64,000 nt of DNA from Lota lota. Lineage: Eukaryota; Chordata; Actinopteri; Gadiformes; Lotidae. Every line of letters starts with the position of its first letter. Position 1 is the stretch's first letter. Position numbers and translations under genes: made by a program. The stretch is taken from NCBI GenBank assembly GCA_026745465.1, contig JACYXH010000228.1:1682501-1746500 (forward strand). Reading direction: 5' to 3'. Under the pieces are notes generated by a model, which was not told the DNA's origin, did not search any database, and saw only the letters and a program-made list of their open reading frames with translations. This document shows, one piece after another, positions 1-12,368 of this stretch.

Positions 1-947
1 TGACTTCTGGGGTACATGTGGTGGCTAGATGTTGTTCTACATGTCCCAGCAAAATCAATAAACGCATCCTCTTCAGTCTTCTGACTCGATTGAAAAGAAG
101 TTCACCATCGACTCCTTCCCTCTGGCGCTATAATTGGCATTGATTGCACCGATGAGTGAAAACTCAAAAGGGATATAGGCTAAAGTGTGTGTATTTGACC
201 TAATTCATGTTTGAATAATTAATTCATTTAAGACCCGGGAACTAACTCTAATCTTAAAAGTCTATTTCTAATTAGACAATAACGAACTGATTTAGGATTA
301 GGATAAAAGTGATGGTCTTTAAGTGGATGCGTTTGTACATTTATGGATTCTATACACTAGAATAAACCACCAACTCTAAGAACTAGCCCTCAAACTGTGT
401 CTGCCACCTATTTGTTGACAGCTGAAAATACAATACTAATAATTAGATATTGAGATGACAACAGAAGGTGAAAAACAAAAGGGCACTATCGACAACACAC
501 AACAAATTGAGCAGATGGAGCTACGGTGTGAAAGGTGATATATGAGGATGAATTCATTTCATTGCAAATACCACCACTGGTCTGTTCATCATATTAGGGC
601 TAGCTGGTCAGAGAGAGAAGCGAGTATCATCATCAAGTACATAGATCCCCTTCATAGCTCTTGATATTGGAGCCAATATGTATTCATAATGTCACGTTGA
701 ACCTGCAGAAAAACATATGAATAAATTATCACTGACATCAGGACAGCGGAAAACCTTCTGCCACGGAATGAAAACTCATCTGTTCAGACGGCATCTTGGC
801 CCATGAAAAAATACAAATAAAAAATTAATAAATTATATAAATCATTTTTAAACCTTACTCTATCTCTTGTTTTTATGATGAAGCACTTGAAACAGTTTGC
901 TAACTTGAGGAATTGTATGTACTCGCATGATTTATGCACTTTCAACT

Positions 948-1016
948 TCATTGTTGAATGCACTTATCAAAGTCGCTTTGGACAAGGGCGTCAGCTAAAT
1001 AAATGTAATGTAATAA
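948..1016 (+). repeat. Fish SINE-type 3' tail fragment
   Basis: The stretch contains a form of the widespread fish motif 'aagtcgctttggataaaag..tctgctaaat', here with 'gtcgctttggacaagggcg' followed by 'tcagctaaataaatgtaatg'. This is the tail shared by several tRNA-derived fish SINEs. The 5' part is not recognised, so it is called a fragment. Confidence 0.5.
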
Positions 1017-1251
1017 GATAATCAATAAGAGTCGATAATATTGACAAACCTGATATTTCAACATACATTTCAACATAATCTACTAAACGCTCAATGGCAG
1101 GTATTATGGGAAGAAAAGAGTGTGTGTACATGTATATGTGTGTGTTGTGCAGATGGCCGTGCATTCTGTTTTCACCTCTCCTGCAGAACAGCGAGCTGGA
1201 AGCAGATCAGCCTCATCGGCCACGGAGTGCTAATGACCATGAGGGTGTAGC

Positions 1252-1321
1252 ACTGAGAGAGAGAGGGAGAGGGAGAGGGAGAGAGACAGAGAGAGAGAGA
1301 GAGACAGACAGACAGAGAGAC
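1252..1321. repeat. GA-rich low-complexity tract
   Basis: Imperfect GA/GGGA/GACA simple sequence. It explains the Arg-Glu and Leu-Ser rich frames over it on both strands. Confidence 0.85.
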
Positions 1322-2421
1322 ACCGAGTGCAGATGGTGCACCAGACCAAATATCTTGTTGCAAACCAAGCTTGTGCATGTCTTGTTCTTTGAATGTGTGG
1401 AAGTGGTGTTGTGGAATGTTTCATTATGTATTGCAATGACATGTTTTGTAAAGACGTGGCCCAATATGAAATGCACATTTGGGTGAATGAATGAGAAGAT
1501 CTATCAGTGCATTACTTACTTGTTTTGTGATGAGAAACGCTTGTTCGTTCAAGCGCTAATAGTGACGAGAAAATGTAAAGAGGGGGAGGCAGACATTTAC
1601 TTTTTTAAGAACATTTCATCACAGCTTTCTCTTTTGACCTAACGGAATTGACCACGAAATTGACCTTGCCTGCCTAGAAGATGGATTTAGTAGGTTGTAT
1701 CCCCCACAGTCGTTCTCTGGTCAGCGTTTTATTAGCATCCTTCTTCACTCCATCTCAGTGACATTTCTACTGTTAGAGTGAATACTAAAACCTGGACTAC
1801 AAAGAGTGCAGTGTTAAGGGAAATTAAATATAAACATTAGCTACACCACCACTGTATCTATAACACAATTGTATTAAATTTTTATTACACTGTCACTTTC
1901 TTTTGATACATCCTCAAAATATATCAGAAATCAGAATATATCAGAATGAATCCAAAAGGAGACTTGACAACTCACCAATTTATTGTCATAGTGTCTTGGT
2001 TTGGGACGTTATCTGACCACCAGCTTGGCCAATGGATGTTTCACACGCTCAGTGAGATTTTTCTGTTCGATTGAAGCCTCTCTAGCAAAACTCCTCAGAG
2101 AGCTTCAGGAGGATTTAATGAAGCCACAAAATCTAACGCTTTAACGTCACAGTGATTAAGTGGACAGTCTCATCGTACAGAGCTATGATCAACGCCCAAT
2201 AACAACGTTCTATGGACATGGATTTTAGTTTTGATTTGTTTCGATTTTTTCGAAAGAGGCACATAATAAGCAACAGGAGCAAATCCATGGGTAATAGAAG
2301 AAACAATGGGTTGTAAACAATGGAACGCGCCACATCCACAGTGTGTGTGTGTGTGTGTGTGTGAGAGAGTCCGTCTGTCTGTCTGCGGTAAAGACAATAG
2401 ATTGTTTTGCCTAATTTTCCT

Positions 2422-2559
<138 letters not shown>

Positions 2560-4168
2560 TATGTTCCATTTGAATATATGCACTAATACTTTTATATGTG
2601 GTGCTTGATGAAGTGAGAGCGCGGTTTTGACTAAAAACTCACAACACGTTGGAGACAGCGAGTAGAGCATTCTGCTACATGTGCCAGGCTTTTGTGTATA
2701 TCCTTGGTATAGTGTTAAGCTTTATTCACTTTTCTATTCACAGTCTGGCTTACAAATCAATGTTGAAGTATAGAATACTACAATAGGATTCCTAGACTTG
2801 TAGGGCTGGCCTTATGCTTATTCTATGGGCTATTGTGTTGTGGCACACATTATTATTATCAACAATAAGGTGTATTATCCAAGCCAAATATGAATATAAA
2901 CAGCACTACTTTATGCACATTTTTGCGTGAAACGCTATCACATACATACATACATAATAAAGATATACAAACGTACATACATCCATACACACACTTACAT
3001 TGTGAATAAATGTATTTGGTTATATTTTTCTCAACAAACAGCAGGCTCACTACTTCAATAACAAATTGGGAAGGGAAGCTGTTAACATCAAGTTTTTTGT
3101 ACTTTTGCTGGCAACAAATTAAATGTACACGGTCTGTCGAATTTCTTACACCAATTTAGCATAATTTTGGATGGGCGTATGAACACCTCTACACTTTTCA
3201 ACCACACAAAACGGAATCCAATGTCTAGGTAAAGAATGTACATTCAAAGGATTCATTAGCATTTTAATGAAGTTGCCGCTGGCTGACAAAAAGGCCATTG
3301 CATAATTTAAAAAGTGTTCATTCTACAACATGTCAATTAAGGGCAAAAACGTTGAACAGCCAAAAAAAGAAGAACCAAAAGAAAGGACAAAAAATAAAAG
3401 GCAATGAAATGAAAAGCCCACTTAAAACAGAAGCAGGGAATGGGAGGTGTTTCACAGTGTTCTGAGCCCTCTGAAGTGTCGTTTCAACCAAGCATTGAGC
3501 CGCTGTTTGTCCTTAAAAGTTAGTTATTGTAAGTAAGTTATTAACACGCAACCGACCATAATATTTAGACTGCCAAGAATAGCTTGAGGGTAGGGCAGTA
3601 GGATAAATATTGGAAAATAAATTGCACTTTTTATGATTCAATGTCTATTGGGATTGTCGTCAAATATGCTTCTTATGTACCCTAATTATTTTTCCTATGA
3701 TTCATATTTATATAATTATATATTTATGATATTACTATGGATAATTTGGCTAACTGAACATTTAAATAGTTGATGTCTTGACTCAACTTTAATTAGAAAA
3801 ATTTACTTAGTAGATTCAAGATTTGATTCAAATTCTATGATTTAAAATAAGATTCTAGCATGTGTGCGTCAATGCTTTGCTCCACAGTGTCGAAACGAGT
3901 TGGGAATTTAAATAAAGCATGGTTTTCTTGAGGGGATTGTCAAAGCCAGTTACCAGACCTGAAACCATCCGTCCACTGACTCTGTTCCCCCTAATAAGCA
4001 CACAGTCTACTGCAGACATGTTGTGTGAGAGAGCTTATAAATGACTTGTGACAAGGTACAGTCCTGCGAGAGTGGTTACAGCCCCTCCTGGTAGAGACCA
4101 GCTGTCAACAATTATGCACCAACGAGCTGGGTGATAGAGAGTGAAACGGTTGGCTGTTTGGCTCTCTG

Positions 4169-4301
<133 letters not shown>

Positions 4302-4444
4302 CAAGACATTTTGAGATTTTAACGCTGGATGCTCACACAATTGAATATAATCCTTGTTTACTTATTTTTGCAATAAATGAATGACCACATCACTAATGTA
4401 TGTAATGTATTCAACTAAATGGACTGCTGGAGTGGAGAAGCCTT

Positions 4445-5340
4445 AAGGCAAGACAAGATCCTTTATATAGCACCCTTCAAAGGCCATTAGGAGTGCTTTG
4501 CATTGGCAGGAATCATATTTTTTATTTAAAAAGGTGCTGTGGGTAAGACTCAAGAGTTGTAAAGAGATAGCAGAAAAGAGCAGTAGAGAGTAAACAAATT
4601 AAACAAATTACCCTAAAATAATATCTCTTAAATCTTACCCACAGCACCTTTAAAAGGAATATATTATAAAAGACAATCATTTAAAACAGAAATGTAAAAT
4701 AAATGTTAAAGAGGAGTTCTCAAAGATCTGAGTTTCGTTCTCTTTGGCACCTATGGTGAAAAAAAGCAACAGTACAACGCTACACACTCAAGTGAGTTGA
4801 AGAGCGAGTCTCTGATTTGAATGCATGGCAGGAAAGTCACCACCGATACCCAGTTCATAACATTCATAATACTGCATAGGCAAGGGGTTTCATAAGTCCC
4901 CATCCCCATTGTGTCACCTCATTCGGCAATAGATGGTGTCTTAACTGACATTTATTTACAAGAAAGTCTATGCGCTAAGTACTTAAATGTGCCGGTACAA
5001 ACATATATTTCAATAAGAAGCTGTGGCAAACAGAACGTTTTGAGTCCTGATTTAAAAGGTATAGAGTGATGAGGCAGGCATCAGAGGTTGTGGAAGTGTG
5101 TTCCAGATATGTGGTGCATAACAACAGAACACTGCTACACCATGCACCATGGTTTCATCAAATAAACCCTGGGAACAGCGAGCAGGCCGGTCCCTGATGA
5201 CCTGAGAGCTCTATTGGGCTCATAACACAGAGGCAGACCAGAGATATATTTTGGTCCTAAACTCTTAAGTGCATTACATACAATCAGCCCATATTTAGAA
5301 CATAATTCTCCGCCAAACAGGAAGCCAGTGCAGTGGTCCC
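4445..5340. repeat. Dispersed fish repeat, interrupted by a MITE
   Basis: The left end has the fish-repeat phrase 'tttatatagcacccttcaaa' then 'agtgctttgcattggcagg'. The right half (about 5030-5340) has 'ggaagtgtgttccagatatg' and ends near 'aggaagccagtgcag', phrases I know from multi-copy fish repeats. I cannot assign a family; LINE- or SINE-derived is most likely. A small MITE sits inside it. Confidence 0.45.
4530..4651. mobile_element. MITE with 19-bp perfect terminal inverted repeats
   Basis: The left end 'aaaggtgctgtgggtaaga' (4530-4548) is the exact reverse complement of 4633-4651. The element is about 122 bp, has no coding capacity and lies inside the larger dispersed repeat. The superfamily is not clear: a target duplication is not obvious by eye. 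Confidence 0.65.
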
Positions 5341-7342
5341 AGCCGAAAGCTAAACAAATAAGGACAAAACTGTTGTCAACAATCTATCCATTGAACACGA
5401 TTAAGTTCTGTCTGCATATCAAACAGAAACAAAAAGCTCATACCCCTTGTGAGTCATACAACTTTCCACCACAAACTCTGTCGACCTGCTGTGAATATTT
5501 TTACCTGCAGCCAAACATCTTGAAGCACTGCAGCACTTTGCTTTCACAATTACATCCTTTCCCTCTCAAGCTCATTGTAAGACATAATCCTGTTTTAATC
5601 AACTGGCAAAGTCATCTATATTAATGCTTAATTAATTACCATCGAGTAAGCTGCTTTGCAGAATGTCATGGGTAAGGTATGTTCCGGGCAGTGATTATTG
5701 CAATAATCTGGCAATATTGACTCGCAAACTCTGACTGTTCTCTCACCGGAGCCGCATGGGACGAAGTGCAGCTGTATCTCATTCATTACTTTCTTTAATT
5801 TCACAAGGGACACGTCCTCAATATGTCACACTCGTTGGACGGATGCTGGTTTGATTCACCTGCGGTGAGTTCCCTTTGTGGAATGACATGAGCCAAGGTC
5901 CCCTTACATCACACATCACATCTCAACGTCAACTTCACTCTAGTTTCAAATGTGTCAATCAACAGGGAAGACACTACACTGGTAGAGCCTAGATGGGAAG
6001 GCATTACATGTCAAATGTATAGCTTTTGCTCTTGATAGAAATAATGTGTTTGATTGAATGTATTGACCTCTCTCAAACATAATAACATGGTGCAGAATAA
6101 TTCATACAGCGGTGAAATAACGATGCTGTAAATGTGAAAGGTGAAAATTAGAACACAACATTGCTGTTGATGAATGTAATGCACTCAGAAAAAGCATCAG
6201 GAAGTGTTATCCAGCGTTCGTCGCGCATGGAACTACTCAAGAGACGCATTAAGACCCCTGGCCCATTCAGACGCACATCACAACATGCCATAGCACACGC
6301 CACGGTCAGCCAGTTCGTTGCAGATGCCAATGAGCCGATCCACTGTGTTGCGTTTCGCTCTACCCTTCTCGGGAAGGGACTTCGTATACAGTAGCATTTC
6401 ACAGTTATACACGCAGCATTTGGCCGCTTGTCTCCACTAAAATAAGACGATTACTTCAGCAAACCATCAGCATACCTCAGCAACAGTTCCACACATTTCA
6501 GGGCTTCCGACCTAGTGGATTAGTGCTTCGCACAAGTCATTACATGATTGCCACAATAAAATGCAAAAGGAGAAATAGGCGGCAGCAGCAGCAGCATATA
6601 TCAAATGTGCACCACAGGGAACTTATTAATTGTTTGCCAGTTCATCAGAGCCAGAAATAATCAATGCTCTCAATGCCAGAGCCGGCAGTAGAAAGAGGTG
6701 CTTGATCATAGCTCCGTAATTAGAAAGCAGATGAAGGGGGCGTGGGCCTTGAGCCCCCAGCTGTCTCATGTAGGACGGCCTCATCAACTTAGAGAGCCCC
6801 TCCTGATTGCCCCCTGGCCTGGAGGCTTTATTGCATCTTTCTATCGCCAGGCTTGTTTCACAACAGGATATTGATCACACCCAAACCAGGGGTTCCATGT
6901 TGTTTTTCTGTATCGAAAATCATGAGCATTTAATGGAGAAATATGATTATAATTAACGGTGTCATCAGTATTGATTTAGCAATCCCGTAGCTTAAAAGAA
7001 TTAAGTTATCGGGTACATGATTTGTTGTAAGGCCATTTAACATTTAGTTATCTGCGACTTGAATGTCAATAATAATCTGTTAATGGGTGCCACTTGCGTT
7101 GTTATGGATTTGGCGTCACTGAGTTCTTCATTATTATATTTATTAGCAGCAACTCAATTAGAGGCTGCCTGCTACCCACACAAAGACATATGAGCCTACT
7201 GTTTGTTGCTGACTACATTACTGACCAGGCATTGTCAATATTTTCTATTTGCTGGACACCGTGATCACTCAAGATCCATGGAAATGAATACAATGTCATG
7301 AAGGTTTCACAAAACCCAGATACAATTAAAATTGTTTTAAAA
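5341..7342. other. Intergenic stretch with a conserved-element-like core
   Basis: No gene was found. About 6540-7180 is free of simple repeats, of mixed composition and rich in TAAT/ATTA-type homeodomain cores, the look of vertebrate conserved noncoding DNA. I cannot test conservation from one sequence. Confidence 0.4.
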
Positions 7343-7520
7343 AGGGGCCCGATAGTGGCAAGTGTGTTTCGGACTCCTGGCCGAAACGTACTGGGTTTGA
7401 TCCACAGTGTCCGCAGTCCACCTGAAGGCCTGCTGGAGCAAGATGCCGAACCCCTAACTGCTGGTTGACCCCATCGCTCTGGATAAAACTGTCCGCTGAG
7501 TTACATATAAATAAAAACAA
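7343..7520 (+). mobile_element. tRNA-derived SINE
   Basis: Near its start is an A-box-like 'tagtggcaagtg', then a B-box-like 'gggtttgatcc' about 50 bp further on. These are followed by the fish SINE body phrase 'gaacccctaactgctggttg' and the tail 'ctctggataaaactgtccgc'. It ends in an AT-rich stretch. It is diverged and probably old. Confidence 0.65.
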
Positions 7521-10500
7521 TAAGGTCACCGTTGTTTTACCCTCATTCAGTAGCTTCTTCCAACACAACATATTCAGCTAACACGCCAGCGGAGCCCTAC
7601 TATGAACAAGCTGTCTCATTAGCCTCGGCTAATAACACGGAGGCGTGCGCTGACCTGTGGCACGGTGCCACCGCCTGCACCATCTGTTATCCCTGGCAGC
7701 ACCACCTCCAGCCCCAGGAGGAAGGGCCCCCACCTGCCCAAAGTCTGCCTGGCCGCGTTGCACCTCCACCTGTGGTTCTACAAAGCATTTAGGCTGAGTG
7801 CCTAAATGCCCATGGGGGCCAAGAATGCCTTGACAAAATGGTGGGTGGAGATTTTTTTTTTTATACGCTTGTCCATGGAAGCAGGATCTGTGTTCCTTGT
7901 TCAAACACTTACTACAATATTTACAACCCCTGTTGAACTAAACGTTTCCAGGAAGCGCTGAGGAGATTTGTGGGGTTTCACACATTTCTATCCAAATATG
8001 TTTGATGACTTATTAAAAAAACATGGGCAGCTGGAAAAATATATATGGGACGATATTGAATAAAGTCAACTAAATAAACATTTTACATCAATAACGGCCT
8101 AATTGTATTAGTGTTTGTGGAAATATGCCATTCATTTCAGGGCTATAGTGACTTAAATAGCTGGTGGAATGTTCGGCCAACGTTTCAAAATAACCACCCG
8201 GTGAGGTTGGTTTTCAAAGCTTCCGAAAGCCACTATTTGATAGATACTCAGGCTATAGGACTTAATGATATTCTGAAGGACCCAAATTATCCTATTTGAG
8301 GAGTTTATGTCTTGTCAACTGTTTTTTTTCTCTAAATAACGAACACTTTTTTTTAATTACTTTACGGCATTTCTTGATTTGATAGTGTCCATGTTTGAAT
8401 TAGCAGATGGTCGGCAAAGCAGCGTGTACACTTGGGTGTTTTTAGCCCACCATGATGGAAACCTGTGGAGACCCAGCCTCCCATCGACAGCCCCTCCATG
8501 TTGCGCGCTCGCTCACCTTTCATTCCACTGGGCTTTTTATCGCGGGCGTCACAGCATTGCAGCCACGAGACGCACGCGACCCCCTCTTTGCGTTTGAACT
8601 CGTGTGGTCGGCGTGGTCTTTGGTCGCTTCATGTACGTCCATGCATGTAACACAGTCTAAGGTGTTAAAAGTAAAACTGCACACAAGTTCAACTTGTGGA
8701 TAAAGGATGCTTTTTTTTTTTCGGCGACGATGCGTTTCTCATCAAGCTTCACGTTTCTTCTTCTTCGTGGCAGAACCGTCTGATTGAATTAACACTTCGT
8801 CGTTAAATGAGGTAGGTGAGCAACTGGTGTCTTCGCAGTAGGGCGTCTTTTTAAACCTAGTCTACATCTTCTAGATCGTTTCCTGGGTTAATTGTCATGC
8901 GGATTTCAGACGTGTGCTGCCATGCAACTTTTACTCAATTAAAATGCCGTAATAACTTCATCCAGTCACCGTAGCATTTAGCGTGACGTTACTCACTTTC
9001 CCTGATGTCTCGGTTAGAGATTGCCAGACGTCGACTCATTAATTAGTCAAAACAGTGGGCACGCAGTCTCAACCTGGGCTGTTTGCGTTGTAAAACGATT
9101 GACCACAGCAAATAATTACGTTCCTTACTGAGCTGCGTGGCTTTCCCTCTGTCATGAAATCTGGATTTGCGTGATCGACTAGAACAGCCTGAAAACATTT
9201 TTATTTTATTTCATTCATTTGCTCTTCCGTTGTGCTGATCTTTGTCCAATATAGCCTTCATTATTTATTCAACTCTTTTAGGAAGGCAATAATAAAGTGT
9301 CATTGTTACAATATTGTTCTGATGGACATATTGGATTTACTGACCATGTGTTGCCAAATTAAATCTTATGGGAGAGAGATAATGGAACTTGTTGCATATA
9401 AAGCAATGTCATATACGACTTAATACTAAAGGGCCAGAATAAGTGTTCATCATATTGTATTACACCTCTAAATGTACTTTTTGTAGACTAGTGAGATCAA
9501 CTTTTTACAAAATACAGTATTGTACAGATTCCCAGAAGATATATTGATTCTGATGGTTACAAAGGTTGAACTGTGTTTGTTTTTAGCAATCCTAGTTTTT
9601 CAGTGATGGCAAGGTGCATGCGTAATATAGACCTAATGCGTCCCACACACTCTGTCAATGAATAGCTTACCACTAGATTGAAAACCATTAAACTAAGTAT
9701 TGAATCTGCATGGCTCAGAACAAGACAGACCTTCAGACCACTCACAACACAAATGTAGAATCCAACAATTCCAGTAGGGCAGGGCTGCTCTCCTCACCTT
9801 GCTGTCACTGAGGAAATGACAAAGTGGCTTAATAAAACCTCTCTTGATATTACCCTGGTAGGCTGCCCTTGTCTGGTTCCCGCAAGGGAAGACAGTGATT
9901 TTCCTCATTCAATTACTTAGACATGCTTAATTTACATCCCTGCACACCCCCTAATAAACGTGTGGGGGGTTGAGTTAGGTGGGTTGTTGTTTATGTAAAT
10001 TATTCCGAGCCCATCCTTGGAGCACTCACACACAGGAGGGATGTGTGTGAGTGATTACCATTGGTCGGGATTCAGGGGAGAGATTTCCCTAGGTAGCCAT
10101 GCAGCATCAGGAAACTGGCCACATATTTAGTGCAAATAAAACCAGTTTGCTTGTTCAGAACCACAAAGAATTCAGCCTTCAAGAGATAGGCCGACTTGAC
10201 TTATTTGATCAAATGAGAGGTCAGTTACGAGTAACTAATGTTTTTTCTATGATAGCAGACTAACAAATATTAAAACGTATGAGGTATATAGAGTGATGAA
10301 ATCCAATGAAATGGATAAATGGCTACCGTTAAGGCTGACTGCATGGAAATGACTCCAATGCACATGATCAATTTAGCATGGTTGTATTGCAAAAATTCAT
10401 TAAATAGAGGTCAATAAATTGGACACCCTGACGTTAATGTGCCAGTGGCATCTCCATGGAGAGAGGAAGGGGAATAGAAACGAGCCTCAATCGATATGGA

Positions 10501-10618
10501 CCATTAATTTGTCACTCCTTAGGAACATTATCACAGCTGTTTTTAGAAGGACTTCAGAGCCGGATCCTCAATATATTATATCAATATATATTACATATCA
10601 ATATATTCCATGATTGCA
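7521..10618. other. Intergenic / upstream region of sstr2
   Basis: No coding exon could be supported. It should contain the sstr2 promoter and 5' untranslated exon(s), but I could not place them. Confidence 0.5.
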
Positions 10619-10678
10619 GGTGGGATGCCTTAGTCCCTGCCAAACAGTACCCAAGACAGCGACAGAGACGCCGGTACC

Positions 10679-11791
10679 ATGGACTCCTGGATCTTCCCAT
10701 CGTCGCCCCTCAACCTGACGGAGCCTCTGATGTATGAGAGCTTCATGCAGAGCAACGACTCGGAGAGCCATGGGAACTACACGGACCCCAGCTTCGACCG
10801 GACCAGCACGGTGGTCCTCACCTGCCTGTACTTCCTGGTGTGCACGGTGGGTCTCTGCGGCAACGCCCTGGTGATTTACGTCATCCTGCGCTACGCCAAG
10901 ATGAAGACGGTCACCAACATCTACATCCTCAATCTGGCCGTGGCCGACGTCCTCTTCATGCTGGGCCTGCCCTTCATCGCCATCCAGCTGGCCCTGGTCC
11001 ACTGGCCTTTCGGCCCGGTCCTGTGCCGGGTGGTGATGACCGTGGACTCTCTGAACCAGTTCACCTCCATCTTCTGCCTGATGGTCATGAGCATCGACCG
11101 CTACCTGGCCGTGGTGCACCCCATCAGGTCCACCAAGTGGCGCAAGCCTCGCATGGCCAAGACCATCAACCTGACGGTGTGGGGCGTGTCCCTGCTGGTC
11201 AACCTGCCCATCGTCATCTACAGCGGCCTCATCACCAAGCACGACGGCTGCTTCTGCACCATCGTGTGGCCTGAGCCCCAGGAGGCCTACTACACCGCCT
11301 TCATGTTCTACACCTTCATCGTGGGCTTCTTCCTGCCCCTGATGGTCATCTGCATGTGCTACCTCCTCATCATCGTCAAGCTCAAGTCCTCGGGCATCCG
11401 GGTGGGCTCCACCAAGCGGAAGCGCTCCGAGAGGAAGGTCACGCGCATGGTGTCCATCGTGGTGGCGGTGTTCGTCTTCTGCTGGCTGCCGTTCTACGTC
11501 TTCAATGTCACCTCGGTGACGGGCACCATCAGCACCACGCCGGTCCTGCGGAGCACCTTCGCGTTCGTGGTGGTGCTGGGCTACGCCAACAGCTGCGCCA
11601 ATCCCATCCTCTACGCCTTCCTCTCTGAGAACTTCAAGAAGAGCTTCCAGAACGTGCTGTGTCTGAAGAAGGTGGGCGGGCTGGACGAGATCGACCGCAG
11701 CGACAGCCGGCAGGACAAGTCGCGCATCATGAACGAACCCACGGAGACCCAGAGCACGCTGCTCAACGGGGACCTGCAGACCAGCATTTGA
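10679..11791 (+). CDS. sstr2: Somatostatin receptor type 2 (complete, single coding exon)
   Basis: A 370-residue class A GPCR that binds somatostatin and signals through Gi/o at the plasma membrane; human SSTR2 has 369 residues. Visible features: N-glycosylation sites near N12, N26 and N33; seven hydrophobic segments from about residue 43 to 312; D90 in TM2; the amine-contacting D123 in TM3; 'DRY' at 140-142; 'CWLP' at 268-271; 'NPILY' at 308-312; and C328 as a palmitoylation site. The C-terminus ends '[11 protein letters not shown]', identical to mammalian SSTR2 and a PDZ ligand, which separates it from sstr1, 3 and 5. The start ATG is the first in frame and gives family length. An acceptor-like 'gattgcag' ends at 10620, so the coding exon probably begins at 10621 after a 5'-UTR intron. 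Codons are strongly GC3-rich, unlike the AT-rich flanks. Paralogue (2a or 2b) is undecided. Confidence 0.97.
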   Translation: MDSWIFPSSPLNLTEPLMYESFMQSNDSESHGNYTDPSFDRTSTVVLTCLYFLVCTVGLCGNALVIYVILRYAKMKTVTNIYILNLAVADVLFMLGLPFIAIQLALVHWPFGPVLCRVVMTVDSLNQFTSIFCLMVMSIDRYLAVVHPIRSTKWRKPRMAKTINLTVWGVSLLVNLPIVIYSGLITKHDGCFCTIVWPEPQEAYYTAFMFYTFIVGFFLPLMVICMCYLLIIVKLKSSGIRVGSTKRKRSERKVTRMVSIVVAVFVFCWLPFYVFNVTSVTGTISTTPVLRSTFAFVVVLGYANSCANPILYAFLSENFKKSFQNVLCLKKVGGLDEIDRSDSRQDKSRIMNEPTETQSTLLNGDLQTSI

Positions 11792-12345
11792 AGAGCCCAA
11801 CGCCGCGGGGAAAGGTGTTAGCGGTAGCATTAGCAAGCGCACACATCAAAAACAAATTGAAATGGCCACGTGAACCACCCACTTTGCATGTGTGAACAAA
11901 GTCGCAGTCCACATAGGATCAGCACAGGCGTGCACACAGTCACACTGTGCTCCTCATCACATCACTACAGAGGCTCTAGTGCCGCTCACAACAACAGAGA
12001 GAAACAAGGGTGGGGGGGGGGAGAGAAACATGTCACATTATCAAAGCCACATGGTCAGCCTGATTGAACATCAAATATGCCTAACACAACACATTTATCT
12101 TTTGTCTCCCCTGCACTGCAAACACATTTCATTGAACCACAAATGCCTCACTCCCACGAATGTGTTTGCTCAACATGTGTTTGCTGTGATCGTCAAGACT
12201 GCGTTATCGATAGAAAACACGGCCGATAGGTGAAAGTGCACTAACTCAGATGGTCAACAGGTCCCTGGGAGATATGGATTTTCCAACGTGTCCATTTTGA
12301 CTTCCCTTATGGAATAAGGATATGTGCTTAGCCTTTCAGCTGTGT

Positions 12346-12368
12346 GGGGGGGGGGGGGGGGGGGGGGG
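12346..12368 (+). repeat. G23 homopolymer downstream of sstr2
   Basis: An uninterrupted run of 23 G, 555 bp after the sstr2 stop, on the coding strand. If it lies in the 3' UTR it could form an RNA G-quadruplex. Confidence 0.9.

Noticed and set aside
7532-7904. Pro-rich frames on both strands near 7.5-7.9 kb
   Set aside because: GC-rich patch with short overlapping frames, no splice sites in phase and no known motif.
10598-11842. 414-codon open frame antisense to sstr2, longer than the receptor frame
   Set aside because: It mirrors the GC3-rich receptor codons. The translation is rich in His, Asp, Gln and Val with no domain, as expected for a shadow frame.
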